The notes beneath the pieces were generated by a model that was not told where the DNA came from, searched no databases, and worked only from the letters and a program-made list of their open reading frames with translations. From Acholeplasmatales bacterium (GTDB lineage Bacteria; Bacillota_I; Bacilli_A; Acholeplasmatales; Anaeroplasmataceae), in contig JAFSWG010000008.1 of the NCBI GenBank assembly GCA_017444645.1, positions 1 to 51,301 on the forward strand: a DNA stretch of 51,301 bases, written 5' to 3'. The stretch's first letter is position 1, and each line of letters starts with the position of its first letter. A program made the translations under genes and the position numbers. Shown here in pieces: positions 17,403 through 25,577 of this stretch.

Positions 17403-17421
17403 GTTTTCGGAAAACGTTTTC
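17403..17421. promoter_or_regulatory. LacI/CcpA-type operator upstream of the lyase operon
   Basis: GAAAACGTTTTC (17410-17421) is a perfect 12-base palindrome centred on CG, as in LacI-family operators. It overlaps a second palindrome, GTTTTC-G-GAAAAC (17403-17415). It lies ~20 bp before the start codon of the 97-aa gene, inside the leader or promoter, consistent with repression. It fits the catabolite-control cre consensus only partly. Confidence 0.5.
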
Positions 17422-17494
17422 TTTAATCCGACACAATTAAAACAATCGCGTACACTTGTTTATTGGTAAAAAACAAATTTTTTTAAATTTTTTT

Positions 17495-17529
17495 ATAAAA
17501 AGAAAAAATCTCAGGCTTTATCCCGAGAT
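17495..17529 (-). terminator. Terminator of the Sel1/SGNH/GT2 operon
   Basis: AATCTCGGG pairs with CCTGAGATT (one mismatch). The minus strand continues TTTTTTC. It begins at the stop codon of the Sel1-repeat gene. Confidence 0.8.
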
Positions 17530-18182
17530 TATACAAGCATTGAATAAGTAAAATATCCACTTTCATTATTTATCTTATCTATTATTATTTCTGCTTCTTT
17601 AATACCTAAGCTTAATGCTTTCTTCAAATACACTAATGCTTTTTCATTATTCTTTAATACACTTGAGCCTTCAAAATATAAATATCCTAAATTATAACAA
17701 GCTCTTGGATCATTATTATCAGCTGCCTTAGTATACCATTCAACTGCTTTATTAATATCCTTTATCTTTTCATTAGTCTGATAAATATATCCTAAGAAAT
17801 ATGCCGAATCTCTATATCCTGCCTCATATGATTTCTCATACCAACTAATTGCTGAATCTAAATCTGTTTCTGTTCCAACACCATTTAAATAATAGCCAGC
17901 TAATTCAAACATTTGAATTTCATTTCCTTTATTAGCGTATTCAAGTGATATCTCAAAAGCTTTTTTTAAATCCGCTTTAACTCCAATACCTTCTCTATAC
18001 ATCTTAGTAATCTGAATAGATGCATATTTATTTTTATCAGCTGCTTCTGTTAACCAATGTAATGCTTCTAAATAATTAACCATTACACCTTGTCCTTTAA
18101 AATATGCTTCAGCTATACGAATTTGAGCCTCTGTATTACCAGCCTTTGCTTGCTTTAGCATTTCATCAAATATAGTAGCCAT
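17529..18182 (-). CDS. Sel1-like repeat protein, 217 aa
   Basis: The protein is built of about five Sel1-like (TPR-related) helical repeats; units such as AQIRIAEAYFKGQGV, ALHWLTEAADKNKYAS, FELAGYYLNGVGTE and ACYNLGYLYFEGSSV are evident. No signal peptide or membrane segment is present, so it is probably a cytoplasmic protein-interaction scaffold. The start is the ATG with GGAGGT eight bases upstream; an earlier in-frame Met lies before that site. It follows the 848-aa gene by 44 bp and is the last gene of that operon. A larger Sel1 protein sits next to rpoC (45207), so the genome uses this fold more than once. Confidence 0.85.
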   Translation of the reverse strand: MATIFDEMLKQAKAGNTEAQIRIAEAYFKGQGVMVNYLEALHWLTEAADKNKYASIQITKMYREGIGVKADLKKAFEISLEYANKGNEIQMFELAGYYLNGVGTETDLDSAISWYEKSYEAGYRDSAYFLGYIYQTNEKIKDINKAVEWYTKAADNNDPRACYNLGYLYFEGSSVLKNNEKALVYLKKALSLGIKEAEIIIDKINNESGYFTYSMLV

Positions 18183-18226
18183 AAATATACCTCCAAACAA
18201 AACATAATTATTATATCTTAAATATT

Positions 18227-20773
18227 TTATCTTTTAAATATTTTCCATATAATTTTTCTAATAAAACCTAAATTATCTAATAAATAATGATTAATATAAT
18301 CTAAAGTATTTTGATTTAAATCTTTTGACCAATCAAAAGATTTTATTACTCTATAATATTCTTTATATATTTTATTAATTCCAGTCTTCTTTTCTTCTAT
18401 TTCGTCTCTAATAGATTCAAATACTTTATCCTCATTATTTGTTACAAATAATAAAAAGAACAAATAATTTAATTTAAAATCATTTTTATCATAATTAATT
18501 AAAGTATTTACAAAAGCGTAATTAAAGCCTTTATTTTTCTTTAATCCATTAAATAATGAATTAAATCCAGTCATAATCAAGCTAGAATTTTTCATATCAG
18601 AAATAGATGGAATAAATTTATAAAATGAAGATAATAAATACCTTAAATAATATTTGTTATAATATTCATTACCTAATTCATTAAACCATTTATTATCCTT
18701 TAATAATAAATCTTTAAAATATTTATATCTAAATTTATCATTTATATATGCTTTTTTAATATCTAAACCAGATTTTAATACATCTAATAAAATAGATGAA
18801 TTAGATTTTCTTTTTTGTAAATATATATCTAATTCAAATAAATCATTATAATATTCTATATCATTTTCGAATAATAAATCAGGATTAGAATAAATAATAT
18901 TAGTTACTTTTCTAACAAATGTATCTTTATCTTTAAAATTATCATCTAGATTTTTATAATATCTATTATATAAATTAACAGATTCAGCTAATTTATTATT
19001 ACTTGCTTTAATATATTCTAAAACCTTATCAGTAAATATACCATCATTCTTCTTATTATTATTTAAATAATTCTTATTATAAATTTCATCTAAATAATCT
19101 AAACTAAAATCTTTTGTTATATCAATCTTCATTGATTCTTTCATTTCTAATAAATTATTATAATTATCTTTTAATAATAGATTATCTAATTCATTATAAT
19201 ATTCAGGTTTCTTTTCTTCTCTTTCTATATATAATGCAATATATTCTTTTCTATTAGTAACTGAATTAAAAGATTTTTCATAAAATTTTAAAGCATCTGA
19301 TGGATTCATTCTTTCTAATATTTTTAATGTATAATATATACCAAAATCCATTGTATAATTATCTATTTTACGATCTAGCTTTTCAAAAACAAAATATAAT
19401 AATCTACTAGATGCCTTTTTATTAAGGTTGTCTATTCTATTAATAACTAAATCTAAATAATCTACTCTTTTTAATTTTACACATTCTTCAATATAATAAA
19501 TTAATATATCATTAGGTACTATTTGACTATGCTTCTTTTTTATATTTTTACATACAGAATCTAATAATATATACCATTCATTAAAATTCTCTATTCCATT
19601 AATATATTTAGCATTAAATAAATCATATTTAACTAAATAATCATAATAATCTGATAAATCAAATGGGGCATTATTAATAATTAAATTTAAATAATCTTCA
19701 GGTGTAGTATTAATATTTATTCCAAATTTATTCAAATTCGAAAAGAATAAATTAATAATTTCATCATGACTAGATTCTACATAATCATATACATATTTAT
19801 ATACAAATAGCATATCATTATTTATTCTAAATTTATTTAATTTAGTATATATAGTTGAGGCAATAAAATTATTATTATATTTATATTCAGAACATTTAAT
19901 AGCTAATGATAATTCCTTAGGATCAGTAAATGATTCGATTTTACCACCTATTAAATTATTCAATATTGCTGCAGTATTAGCATCAATATTATGGTTATCC
20001 ATTAATTCTTCTATTGCTTCTTTATATGCCTTTGCTTCATCTATTTGATTTAGCAAATAAGATGCTAAATTAGTAGAATATTTACCTAAACTAATATTAG
20101 GATAATCATTATCCTTAAAATCTAAATAATAAATATTATCAGATGTTATTGTTCTTTCGTTTATTAATCCGATAATATTGAATTTCTTCATTTGTTTAAA
20201 TGTTGAACCAAATGTAAATGATAAATCATATAGATTTTTATATGGTAATAATAATCCAATTAATGCTAAATAAATATTTAAATTATCAGAATAAATAACT
20301 ATAGGCTTATCATGAATTAATAATAATTCTATATATGTAGCTAATATTTTTTCCATATTAGAATCTATTATATTTAAATATTGTTGATTGATTAATGAAT
20401 CATTATTAGTATTTAAAATAATATCATTATTCTTATTTTCTTTTATGAAATAGTCATGAATAAAGGAATTAAATGGATTAAAATCTTTTTCATAAAAATG
20501 CATTATTTTAACACTATATGTGTCTTCATTATTTATTGATAATCCTTGAGGATTAATAGATATTAAATAATATGTATTGTTTAAGCCAAAAAAGGTAAGC
20601 TTTGTAAGCTTACCATTTATTTCTAAGAAATCATCATTATTTAATAATGTATATGAATAATCTAATATATTCTTTAAATCATTCTTATTTAAATCATTAG
20701 ATAATTCCTGATTTTTTATGTTAATTTTATTATTAGCTACTGCTACAACAAGCAGCGAATAATATGCTCTCAT
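18227..20773 (-). CDS. Large protein of unknown function, 848 aa
   Basis: I do not recognise this protein. It has no signal peptide and no clear membrane segment. It is rich in Asn, Lys, Ile, Leu and Tyr and appears mostly alpha-helical after residue ~250. The first ~200 residues look alpha/beta. The segment 'KPIVIYSDNLNIYLALIGLLLPYKNLYDLSFTFG' region (about 150-185) recalls N-terminal domains of GTPase-associated proteins, which have a similar 'LLP..L...LSF' run, but the match is weak. Its ATG overlaps the stop of the SGNH gene (TAATG), so translation is coupled. The link to a signal-less SGNH protein and a GT2-GtrA glycosyltransferase is the only functional hint. Confidence 0.7.
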   Translation of the reverse strand: MRAYYSLLVVAVANNKINIKNQELSNDLNKNDLKNILDYSYTLLNNDDFLEINGKLTKLTFFGLNNTYYLISINPQGLSINNEDTYSVKIMHFYEKDFNPFNSFIHDYFIKENKNNDIILNTNNDSLINQQYLNIIDSNMEKILATYIELLLIHDKPIVIYSDNLNIYLALIGLLLPYKNLYDLSFTFGSTFKQMKKFNIIGLINERTITSDNIYYLDFKDNDYPNISLGKYSTNLASYLLNQIDEAKAYKEAIEELMDNHNIDANTAAILNNLIGGKIESFTDPKELSLAIKCSEYKYNNNFIASTIYTKLNKFRINNDMLFVYKYVYDYVESSHDEIINLFFSNLNKFGININTTPEDYLNLIINNAPFDLSDYYDYLVKYDLFNAKYINGIENFNEWYILLDSVCKNIKKKHSQIVPNDILIYYIEECVKLKRVDYLDLVINRIDNLNKKASSRLLYFVFEKLDRKIDNYTMDFGIYYTLKILERMNPSDALKFYEKSFNSVTNRKEYIALYIEREEKKPEYYNELDNLLLKDNYNNLLEMKESMKIDITKDFSLDYLDEIYNKNYLNNNKKNDGIFTDKVLEYIKASNNKLAESVNLYNRYYKNLDDNFKDKDTFVRKVTNIIYSNPDLLFENDIEYYNDLFELDIYLQKRKSNSSILLDVLKSGLDIKKAYINDKFRYKYFKDLLLKDNKWFNELGNEYYNKYYLRYLLSSFYKFIPSISDMKNSSLIMTGFNSLFNGLKKNKGFNYAFVNTLINYDKNDFKLNYLFFLLFVTNNEDKVFESIRDEIEEKKTGINKIYKEYYRVIKSFDWSKDLNQNTLDYINHYLLDNLGFIRKIIWKIFKR

Positions 20774-22227
20774 TATGCTCCCTTTGCTTCTCCTGTTATT
20801 ATAAAATTAACATCACTAAATTCAACTAATACACCTTTTGATGCATATAAACCAATATACATTGATTTATTATCGATTTTAGTTAAATCAAAATCAAAAA
20901 AATATTTATTATATTCTTTTCCTCTAAATATTACTTTTACTGTAATTCTTTGACCTAATCTTTCTATTTCTAAATAAGCAGTATCACCTGTTTTATAAAA
21001 TTCATTTATAAAATTAGGCTCTTTATTAAGCTCAGTAGTTGAAGCTCTAGAATAAATAATATTAGTTGATGCATCTGCAGTAATAAATCCTGCAGAAACA
21101 TAATTAGATGCAGAAACACGCTTGTAATTATAATTTATATAAATATCATCTCTTAACTTTAAACCAAAAGCTGATTGTCTAGTATTTAAAAAGCTAATAA
21201 TTTTAGCGTTAGCACTCATTTTGAAATTTAAATTAGCATCTACTTCTTTAAATATAAAGCAATCTGAATCACTAGTAGCAACAGTTCTACCATTTAATGT
21301 TTTAGTTCCTACAATAAATTTATTATTATCCTCATAAGCATATAAATCCATTGGGTTTTCAAATGTGCCAATTGCAGTGCCGTAAATACCTTTAGTTGTA
21401 GTTTTAAAGTTATCACCCGGATTATATTTGCTTAAATCAGGCTTATGGTATTCTATAAATTCATATTTAGAATCCATAAATAAATCAGCATCTGTTGGAG
21501 CTTCTAATTCATTCTTTAAATATTTTTTTAGTTCTAAATTTGTATTCTTTAAACCTAAAGAAAATAAATATGCACTATATTTAGCACCATAATAATTTAG
21601 ATGTGTTTTATCTACACTGGTAGGATCAGCAACAACCTTTCCATCTTTTTTTATACCTGAAGTCATTGCGTGATGATATATTGCCTTATCATATCCTATT
21701 TTTTCATATAATTCTTTTGTTGGATTTGTTAAATCTATTACAGTTATATTCTTCTCTTTACCTAATTCAATTAAGGCATCTCTATAATTACCATGTGGAG
21801 TATCATGAATTATATTTCCAGTGTAATTATTATTTTTAGATAATCTTACAACTGGAGTTGAAATAATTGGGATAGCACCTTTGTTTATTGCAGGTAAAAC
21901 ATAATTATTGTAAATAGAATATTTAAAAGATAATTTATTATCTATTGGAAGTGAAGCATCTGAAAAGCGTAAAAAATCATCATCTTTTTCATCATTATGT
22001 CCAAATCCGATTAATAAATAATCACCTTTATTTAATTCATCAAATGTCTTTTTATATTCAGGATCTAATATATAGCTTCTAGATGATCTACCAGATAAAG
22101 CATTATTAATAATTGTTACATCGTCTTTAAAAAACTGATTAAGCATAGTAGCATAACCATATCTTGGATAAAAATACAAATCATTAAATTTTGCTAAAGT
22201 AGAATCACCTACAACATATATTTTCAT
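20773..22227 (-). CDS. SGNH/GDSL hydrolase without signal peptide, paralogue of the secreted esterase
   Basis: The 484-residue protein starts directly with MKIYVVGDST, so the catalytic Ser block is at residue ~9 and there is no export signal. The remaining blocks are ALSGRSS, GFGHND and DKTHLN. It matches the secreted esterase at 4600 along its whole length, including YYGAK after DKTHLN, GIYGTA and the C-terminal sandwich, which ends TGEAKGA. It probably de-esterifies a sugar-like substrate, here inside the cell unless exported by another route. It begins 3 bp after the GT2-GtrA gene and its stop overlaps the start of the 848-aa gene. Confidence 0.82.
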   Translation of the reverse strand: MKIYVVGDSTLAKFNDLYFYPRYGYATMLNQFFKDDVTIINNALSGRSSRSYILDPEYKKTFDELNKGDYLLIGFGHNDEKDDDFLRFSDASLPIDNKLSFKYSIYNNYVLPAINKGAIPIISTPVVRLSKNNNYTGNIIHDTPHGNYRDALIELGKEKNITVIDLTNPTKELYEKIGYDKAIYHHAMTSGIKKDGKVVADPTSVDKTHLNYYGAKYSAYLFSLGLKNTNLELKKYLKNELEAPTDADLFMDSKYEFIEYHKPDLSKYNPGDNFKTTTKGIYGTAIGTFENPMDLYAYEDNNKFIVGTKTLNGRTVATSDSDCFIFKEVDANLNFKMSANAKIISFLNTRQSAFGLKLRDDIYINYNYKRVSASNYVSAGFITADASTNIIYSRASTTELNKEPNFINEFYKTGDTAYLEIERLGQRITVKVIFRGKEYNKYFFDFDLTKIDNKSMYIGLYASKGVLVEFSDVNFIITGEAKGA

Positions 22228-22230
22228 ATA

Positions 22231-23298
22231 CTATCCCTCATATAATTTAGATTTTTTCAAAATAAAATAATTAGCAAAGCCTAGTACTAAAAGTAAAATC
22301 AAATTAGTTATAATTCTAATAACAATATAATTATTCATGAATAAATCAAATACCCATAATAATCCTAAATTCATTCCAATTAATAAGAAGCATGATATTA
22401 TATATCTTAAGCCTCTTTTTTTTCTACTTAATATTTTTCTATTACCATAAAAAATTCCAAATACATTAATTAATGTACAAACAAATGTAGCAATTAATCC
22501 TGATAAGGCAGAAAAATATAATAGCCATGATTCAAACATATCTTTAAACACAAAAGAGAATATAATGAATGCTAATAAATCAACAAAAGCGGCAATAAAT
22601 ATAGGTAAACCATATTTGATTGTACATAAAGATATTCTAGAGAAATCTCTAACTGGTCTAAAATGAGATGCCTTATTTTCGTTGATATAGATAGTTTCTA
22701 TTGCTATTTCTTTAATATCTATATTTTCTCTTACAGCTTCAGCAAGCATATTCATTTCATATTCAAATCTAGAACCTTTAATACTTAACATAAAATCTAA
22801 TAAATTTGAATTGAAAGCTCTTAGTCCTGTTTGAGTATCATTTAAATGCTTATTTTCGTATATTCTTAGTAATATTCTTGCAACATCATTTCCAAAACTA
22901 CTTCTCTTTGGAATAGGTGTTTCAAATTTACGGCTTCCAAGTACTAAAGCACCATCATTTTCTAAATAAAATTCATATACCTTTTTAATATCAGATGGCT
23001 TATGCTGTCCATCACTATCAGCTGTAACAATTACTGAATTAATATTTAATTCTTTAATGTATCTAAAAGCGGTCTTTAAAGTTTCACCTTTTCCTTTATT
23101 TTCTTCATGAGTTAATAAAGTAACATTAGGCTTATTTTTAACATCATTAAAAATATCATCATGGCTTTTAGAACCATCGTTAACAACGATCATACTAAAA
23201 TCATCAAAAAAACTATTAAGTTTATCAATTAATTCAGGCAAATGAAAATCTGGTTCATATGCAGGAATTACAATTATTAGCTTTCTTTTTGATACCAT
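22231..23298 (-). CDS. GT2 glycosyltransferase fused to a GtrA-like membrane domain
   Basis: Residues 1-220 form a GT-A glycosyltransferase of the dolichyl/polyprenyl-phosphate sugar synthase type: IPAYEPD, VVNDGS, ENKGKGETL and the metal-binding DSD at 94-96 with DGQH. Residues ~235-350 carry four membrane helices typical of GtrA. Such proteins transfer a sugar from a nucleotide donor to a polyprenyl phosphate and help move it across the membrane for decoration of cell-surface glycans. An AGGAGA ribosome binding site precedes the ATG. It is the first gene of the operon with the SGNH paralogue, the 848-aa protein and the Sel1 protein. A separate GtrA gene lies at 40695. Confidence 0.88.
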   Translation of the reverse strand: MVSKRKLIIVIPAYEPDFHLPELIDKLNSFFDDFSMIVVNDGSKSHDDIFNDVKNKPNVTLLTHEENKGKGETLKTAFRYIKELNINSVIVTADSDGQHKPSDIKKVYEFYLENDGALVLGSRKFETPIPKRSSFGNDVARILLRIYENKHLNDTQTGLRAFNSNLLDFMLSIKGSRFEYEMNMLAEAVRENIDIKEIAIETIYINENKASHFRPVRDFSRISLCTIKYGLPIFIAAFVDLLAFIIFSFVFKDMFESWLLYFSALSGLIATFVCTLINVFGIFYGNRKILSRKKRGLRYIISCFLLIGMNLGLLWVFDLFMNNYIVIRIITNLILLLVLGFANYFILKKSKLYEG

Positions 23299-23322
23299 AA
23301 TAATAATCTCCTATCGTATAAG

Positions 23323-23351
23323 ATTATACCAAAAAGTCTATATTTTTACAA
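23323..23351 (-). promoter_or_regulatory. Promoter of the GT2-SGNH-848aa-Sel1 operon
   Basis: On the minus strand TTGTAA is followed by 17 bp and TATAAT, with TGG before the -10 box. It lies ~25 bp upstream of the GT2 start codon. Confidence 0.7.
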
Positions 23352-23378
23352 TAAAATGCAATATTAATAACATAACAA

Positions 23379-23408
23379 TTGATTATAGAAAACTAATTAT
23401 TGTATAAT
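23379..23408 (+). promoter_or_regulatory. Promoter of the small membrane protein gene
   Basis: TTGATT (23379-23384), 18 bp, TATAAT (23403-23408), about 20 bp before the ATG at 23429. Confidence 0.6.
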
Positions 23409-23428
23409 TCTATTAGTTGGTGAATAAA

Positions 23429-23695
23429 ATGGAAGATAAAAAAGAATTAAGAACTGAAATTAATACAAAAACCGGCTTTATTTTAGCGATTATAGGTCTA
23501 GCAACATTTTTCATTATGGGACTAGGCGTAATTCCTAGTACTGCTGGCTTAATATTATCAATTCTAGCTAATAAACAAAACAAAAATGATAAGACAGTAA
23601 TTAATATAAAATTATCAATTATTGGTATTATTATTAATTTAATGGTACTTATAGCTGTAATTGTAAATATGATTATTTATAGAAATTATAAATAG
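23429..23695 (+). CDS. Small two-helix membrane protein (DUF4190-like)
   Basis: The 88-residue protein has a short polar N-terminus, a first hydrophobic hairpin (GFILAIIGLATFFIMGLGVIPSTAGLILSILA), a basic loop and a C-terminal helix. This layout, with a helix-Pro/Gly turn-helix followed by a charged loop, is like DUF4190-type proteins, whose role is unknown. The start is the ATG at 23429 after GGTGAATAAA. In-frame TTG upstream belongs to the leader. It is followed by an intrinsic terminator, so it is monocistronic. Confidence 0.65.
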   Translation: MEDKKELRTEINTKTGFILAIIGLATFFIMGLGVIPSTAGLILSILANKQNKNDKTVINIKLSIIGIIINLMVLIAVIVNMIIYRNYK

Positions 23696-23696
23696 G

Positions 23697-23725
23697 AATG
23701 CTTCTTGCATTTCTTTTTTTCTTGA
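23697..23725 (+). terminator. Terminator after the small membrane protein gene
   Basis: AGGAATGC-TTCTT-GCATTTCT with one G-T pair, followed by TTTTTTTC. Confidence 0.8.
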
Positions 23726-23774
23726 AATAAACATTTTTATAATGTATATTATAAAAGATTGAAGGTGATTAAAT

Positions 23775-24731
23775 ATGTGGCCTCTAATTATAACATTAAT
23801 CGCAATATTTATCGTTTTCTCTATTGTATTTGGAATCGTTGGTGTTCCTTATATCGTAGCGAAAAAAGTATATGTTGCACAATTAGTTAGAACAAGTAAA
23901 GATAAATGGGGTAAAGGCTGTAGTGCTCCTGATAACGAAGAACAAGTAAGAATGTTTAACGAAGGCGAAGCTTGGTTTGAAGAAAATAAAGAATATGGAA
24001 TAGATGTATCAGTTGAATCTGAAGGATTACATTTAGTAGGTAAATATCTTAATTTCGGTTACAAAAGAGCTTGTATAATTATCGCAGGTAGAACTGAATC
24101 TTATCTATATTCTTATTATTTCGCAAAGCCATATAAGGATGCAGGATTTAATGTATTAGTAATAGATAATAGAGCTCACGGTGATAGTGATGGAATGTAT
24201 CTTGGAGTTGGATTATTAGAATATAAAGATATCCTTAAATGGGGTGAATTATTACATGATAATTTAGGTAACGAAAAGATATTTATTCATGGTATTTGCA
24301 TCGGTAGTGCTACTGCACTATATACATTAACAAGTGAAAACTGCCCTGATTATTATATTGGGATGGTTGCTGACGGAATGTATACAACATTCTATGAAAC
24401 ATTTAGAACACATATGAAGGATATGAAAAAGCCTGTTGATCCTTGTTCATATTTTGTAATGAAAAATCTAGAAAAACATATTGGTATAAGCCCAATTAAA
24501 AATGGTCCTATATATTCAATAGATAAATTAAAAAAGCCACTTCTAATGATTCATAGTAAGGAAGATAAATTCTCACTTCCAGCAAAAGCTGAAATCTTAT
24601 ATGAAAAATGTAATGCTCCTAAAAAACTAGTATGGTTTGATCATGGAGCACATTCACATATTAGAATTAACAATGTAGAAACCTATGACAATGCAATCAA
24701 AGATTTCATTGAGGAATACATAAATGAATAA
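23775..24731 (+). CDS. Membrane-anchored alpha/beta hydrolase with Cys at the nucleophile position
   Basis: The 318-residue protein has one N-terminal membrane helix (residues ~3-25), then an alpha/beta-hydrolase fold of the YqkD/BAAT type. NRAHGDSDG is the typical oxyanion segment. The nucleophile elbow, expected as G-x-S-x-G, reads GICIG with Cys175. A likely acid (HSKED) and His (DHGAHSH) follow, so a Cys-Asp-His triad as in dienelactone hydrolases is possible. The homologue at 35720 has the normal GLSMG. A GAAGGTGAT ribosome binding site precedes the ATG. It overlaps the next gene by 8 bp, indicating a two-gene unit with the polysaccharide deacetylase. The substrate is unknown. Confidence 0.83.
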   Translation: MWPLIITLIAIFIVFSIVFGIVGVPYIVAKKVYVAQLVRTSKDKWGKGCSAPDNEEQVRMFNEGEAWFEENKEYGIDVSVESEGLHLVGKYLNFGYKRACIIIAGRTESYLYSYYFAKPYKDAGFNVLVIDNRAHGDSDGMYLGVGLLEYKDILKWGELLHDNLGNEKIFIHGICIGSATALYTLTSENCPDYYIGMVADGMYTTFYETFRTHMKDMKKPVDPCSYFVMKNLEKHIGISPIKNGPIYSIDKLKKPLLMIHSKEDKFSLPAKAEILYEKCNAPKKLVWFDHGAHSHIRINNVETYDNAIKDFIEEYINE

Positions 24732-25560
24732 AATAGCATTTATGACAATTGATGTTGAATCATTGTATGATTCTGAATTATTAAAGGATAGAATGAATTA
24801 TGATCCCAAATATAGCTATGAATGCTATTTAAAGGATTATATTGATTTATTAGATAAATATAATATAAAAGGAACATTGTTCTTATTAGAATCATCAATA
24901 AAAGAATCTAAAGATATTATTAATTATGCAATTGAACATGGTCATGAAATAGCACTTCATGGAAAGAATCATACTTCTCCTTTTGAACAAAGTGATGAAG
25001 AATTTGAAAAAACAATTAAAGAATCAAAAGAAAAAATAGAAAAAGAATTTAATGTAGAAATTAAAGGATATAGAGCTCCATGCTTTGGAATAGATGAAAA
25101 TAAATTAAACATTATTAAAAAGCTTGGATTTAAATATGATTCTTCTAATCTTGATTTTCATCTAGCTAAAAAATCAGGTAATGTTAACCTAGATACTTAT
25201 AATAAAGACTATATGTATGTGGCATCTAAAGATGGCTTTTATGAATTCTCATTAGCTAAAGTAAAGGCTTATAGTGGTCATATGCCAGTATCTGGTGGAG
25301 GATATATTAGATTAGTACCTTGGTTTGTTATGAAATATTATATTAAAAAATATTTCAAAAAGGCTGATTCTTATATATTTTATGTTCATCCATTTGAAAT
25401 TGGAAAAGGTAAAATACCTAATATTAAAGGACTAAATTGGAAAGAAAGATTATATTTAAGAATAGGTAGAAAACAGTATTTAAGAAAAATAGAATATATA
25501 ATTAAATTATTAAAGAAAAAAGGCTTTGAATTCAAAGCCATGGGAGAATATGGTAACTAG
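24724..25560 (+). CDS. Polysaccharide deacetylase family protein (NodB fold)
   Basis: The 278-residue protein has no signal peptide. The NodB metal-site motifs are present: TIDVES (Asp10), EIALHGKNH (His79 and His83) and GYRAPCFG. This suggests metal-dependent removal of N- or O-acetyl groups from a sugar polymer or sugar-lipid. The C-terminal part with YVHPFEIG resembles the XrtA-system and DUF3473-type deacetylases. It is translationally coupled to the alpha/beta hydrolase upstream. It ends in a stop that overlaps the stop of the convergent DUF2130 gene by a shared CTAG. Confidence 0.85.
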   Translation: MNKIAFMTIDVESLYDSELLKDRMNYDPKYSYECYLKDYIDLLDKYNIKGTLFLLESSIKESKDIINYAIEHGHEIALHGKNHTSPFEQSDEEFEKTIKESKEKIEKEFNVEIKGYRAPCFGIDENKLNIIKKLGFKYDSSNLDFHLAKKSGNVNLDTYNKDYMYVASKDGFYEFSLAKVKAYSGHMPVSGGGYIRLVPWFVMKYYIKKYFKKADSYIFYVHPFEIGKGKIPNIKGLNWKERLYLRIGRKQYLRKIEYIIKLLKKKGFEFKAMGEYGN

Positions 25561-25577
25561 TCGTTACCATTTTTTTC
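25550..25577 (+). terminator. Terminator at the convergent gene ends
   Basis: GGTAAC-TAGTC-GTTACC followed by ATTTTTTTC on the plus strand. The hairpin contains the stop codons of both convergent genes. Confidence 0.75.
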
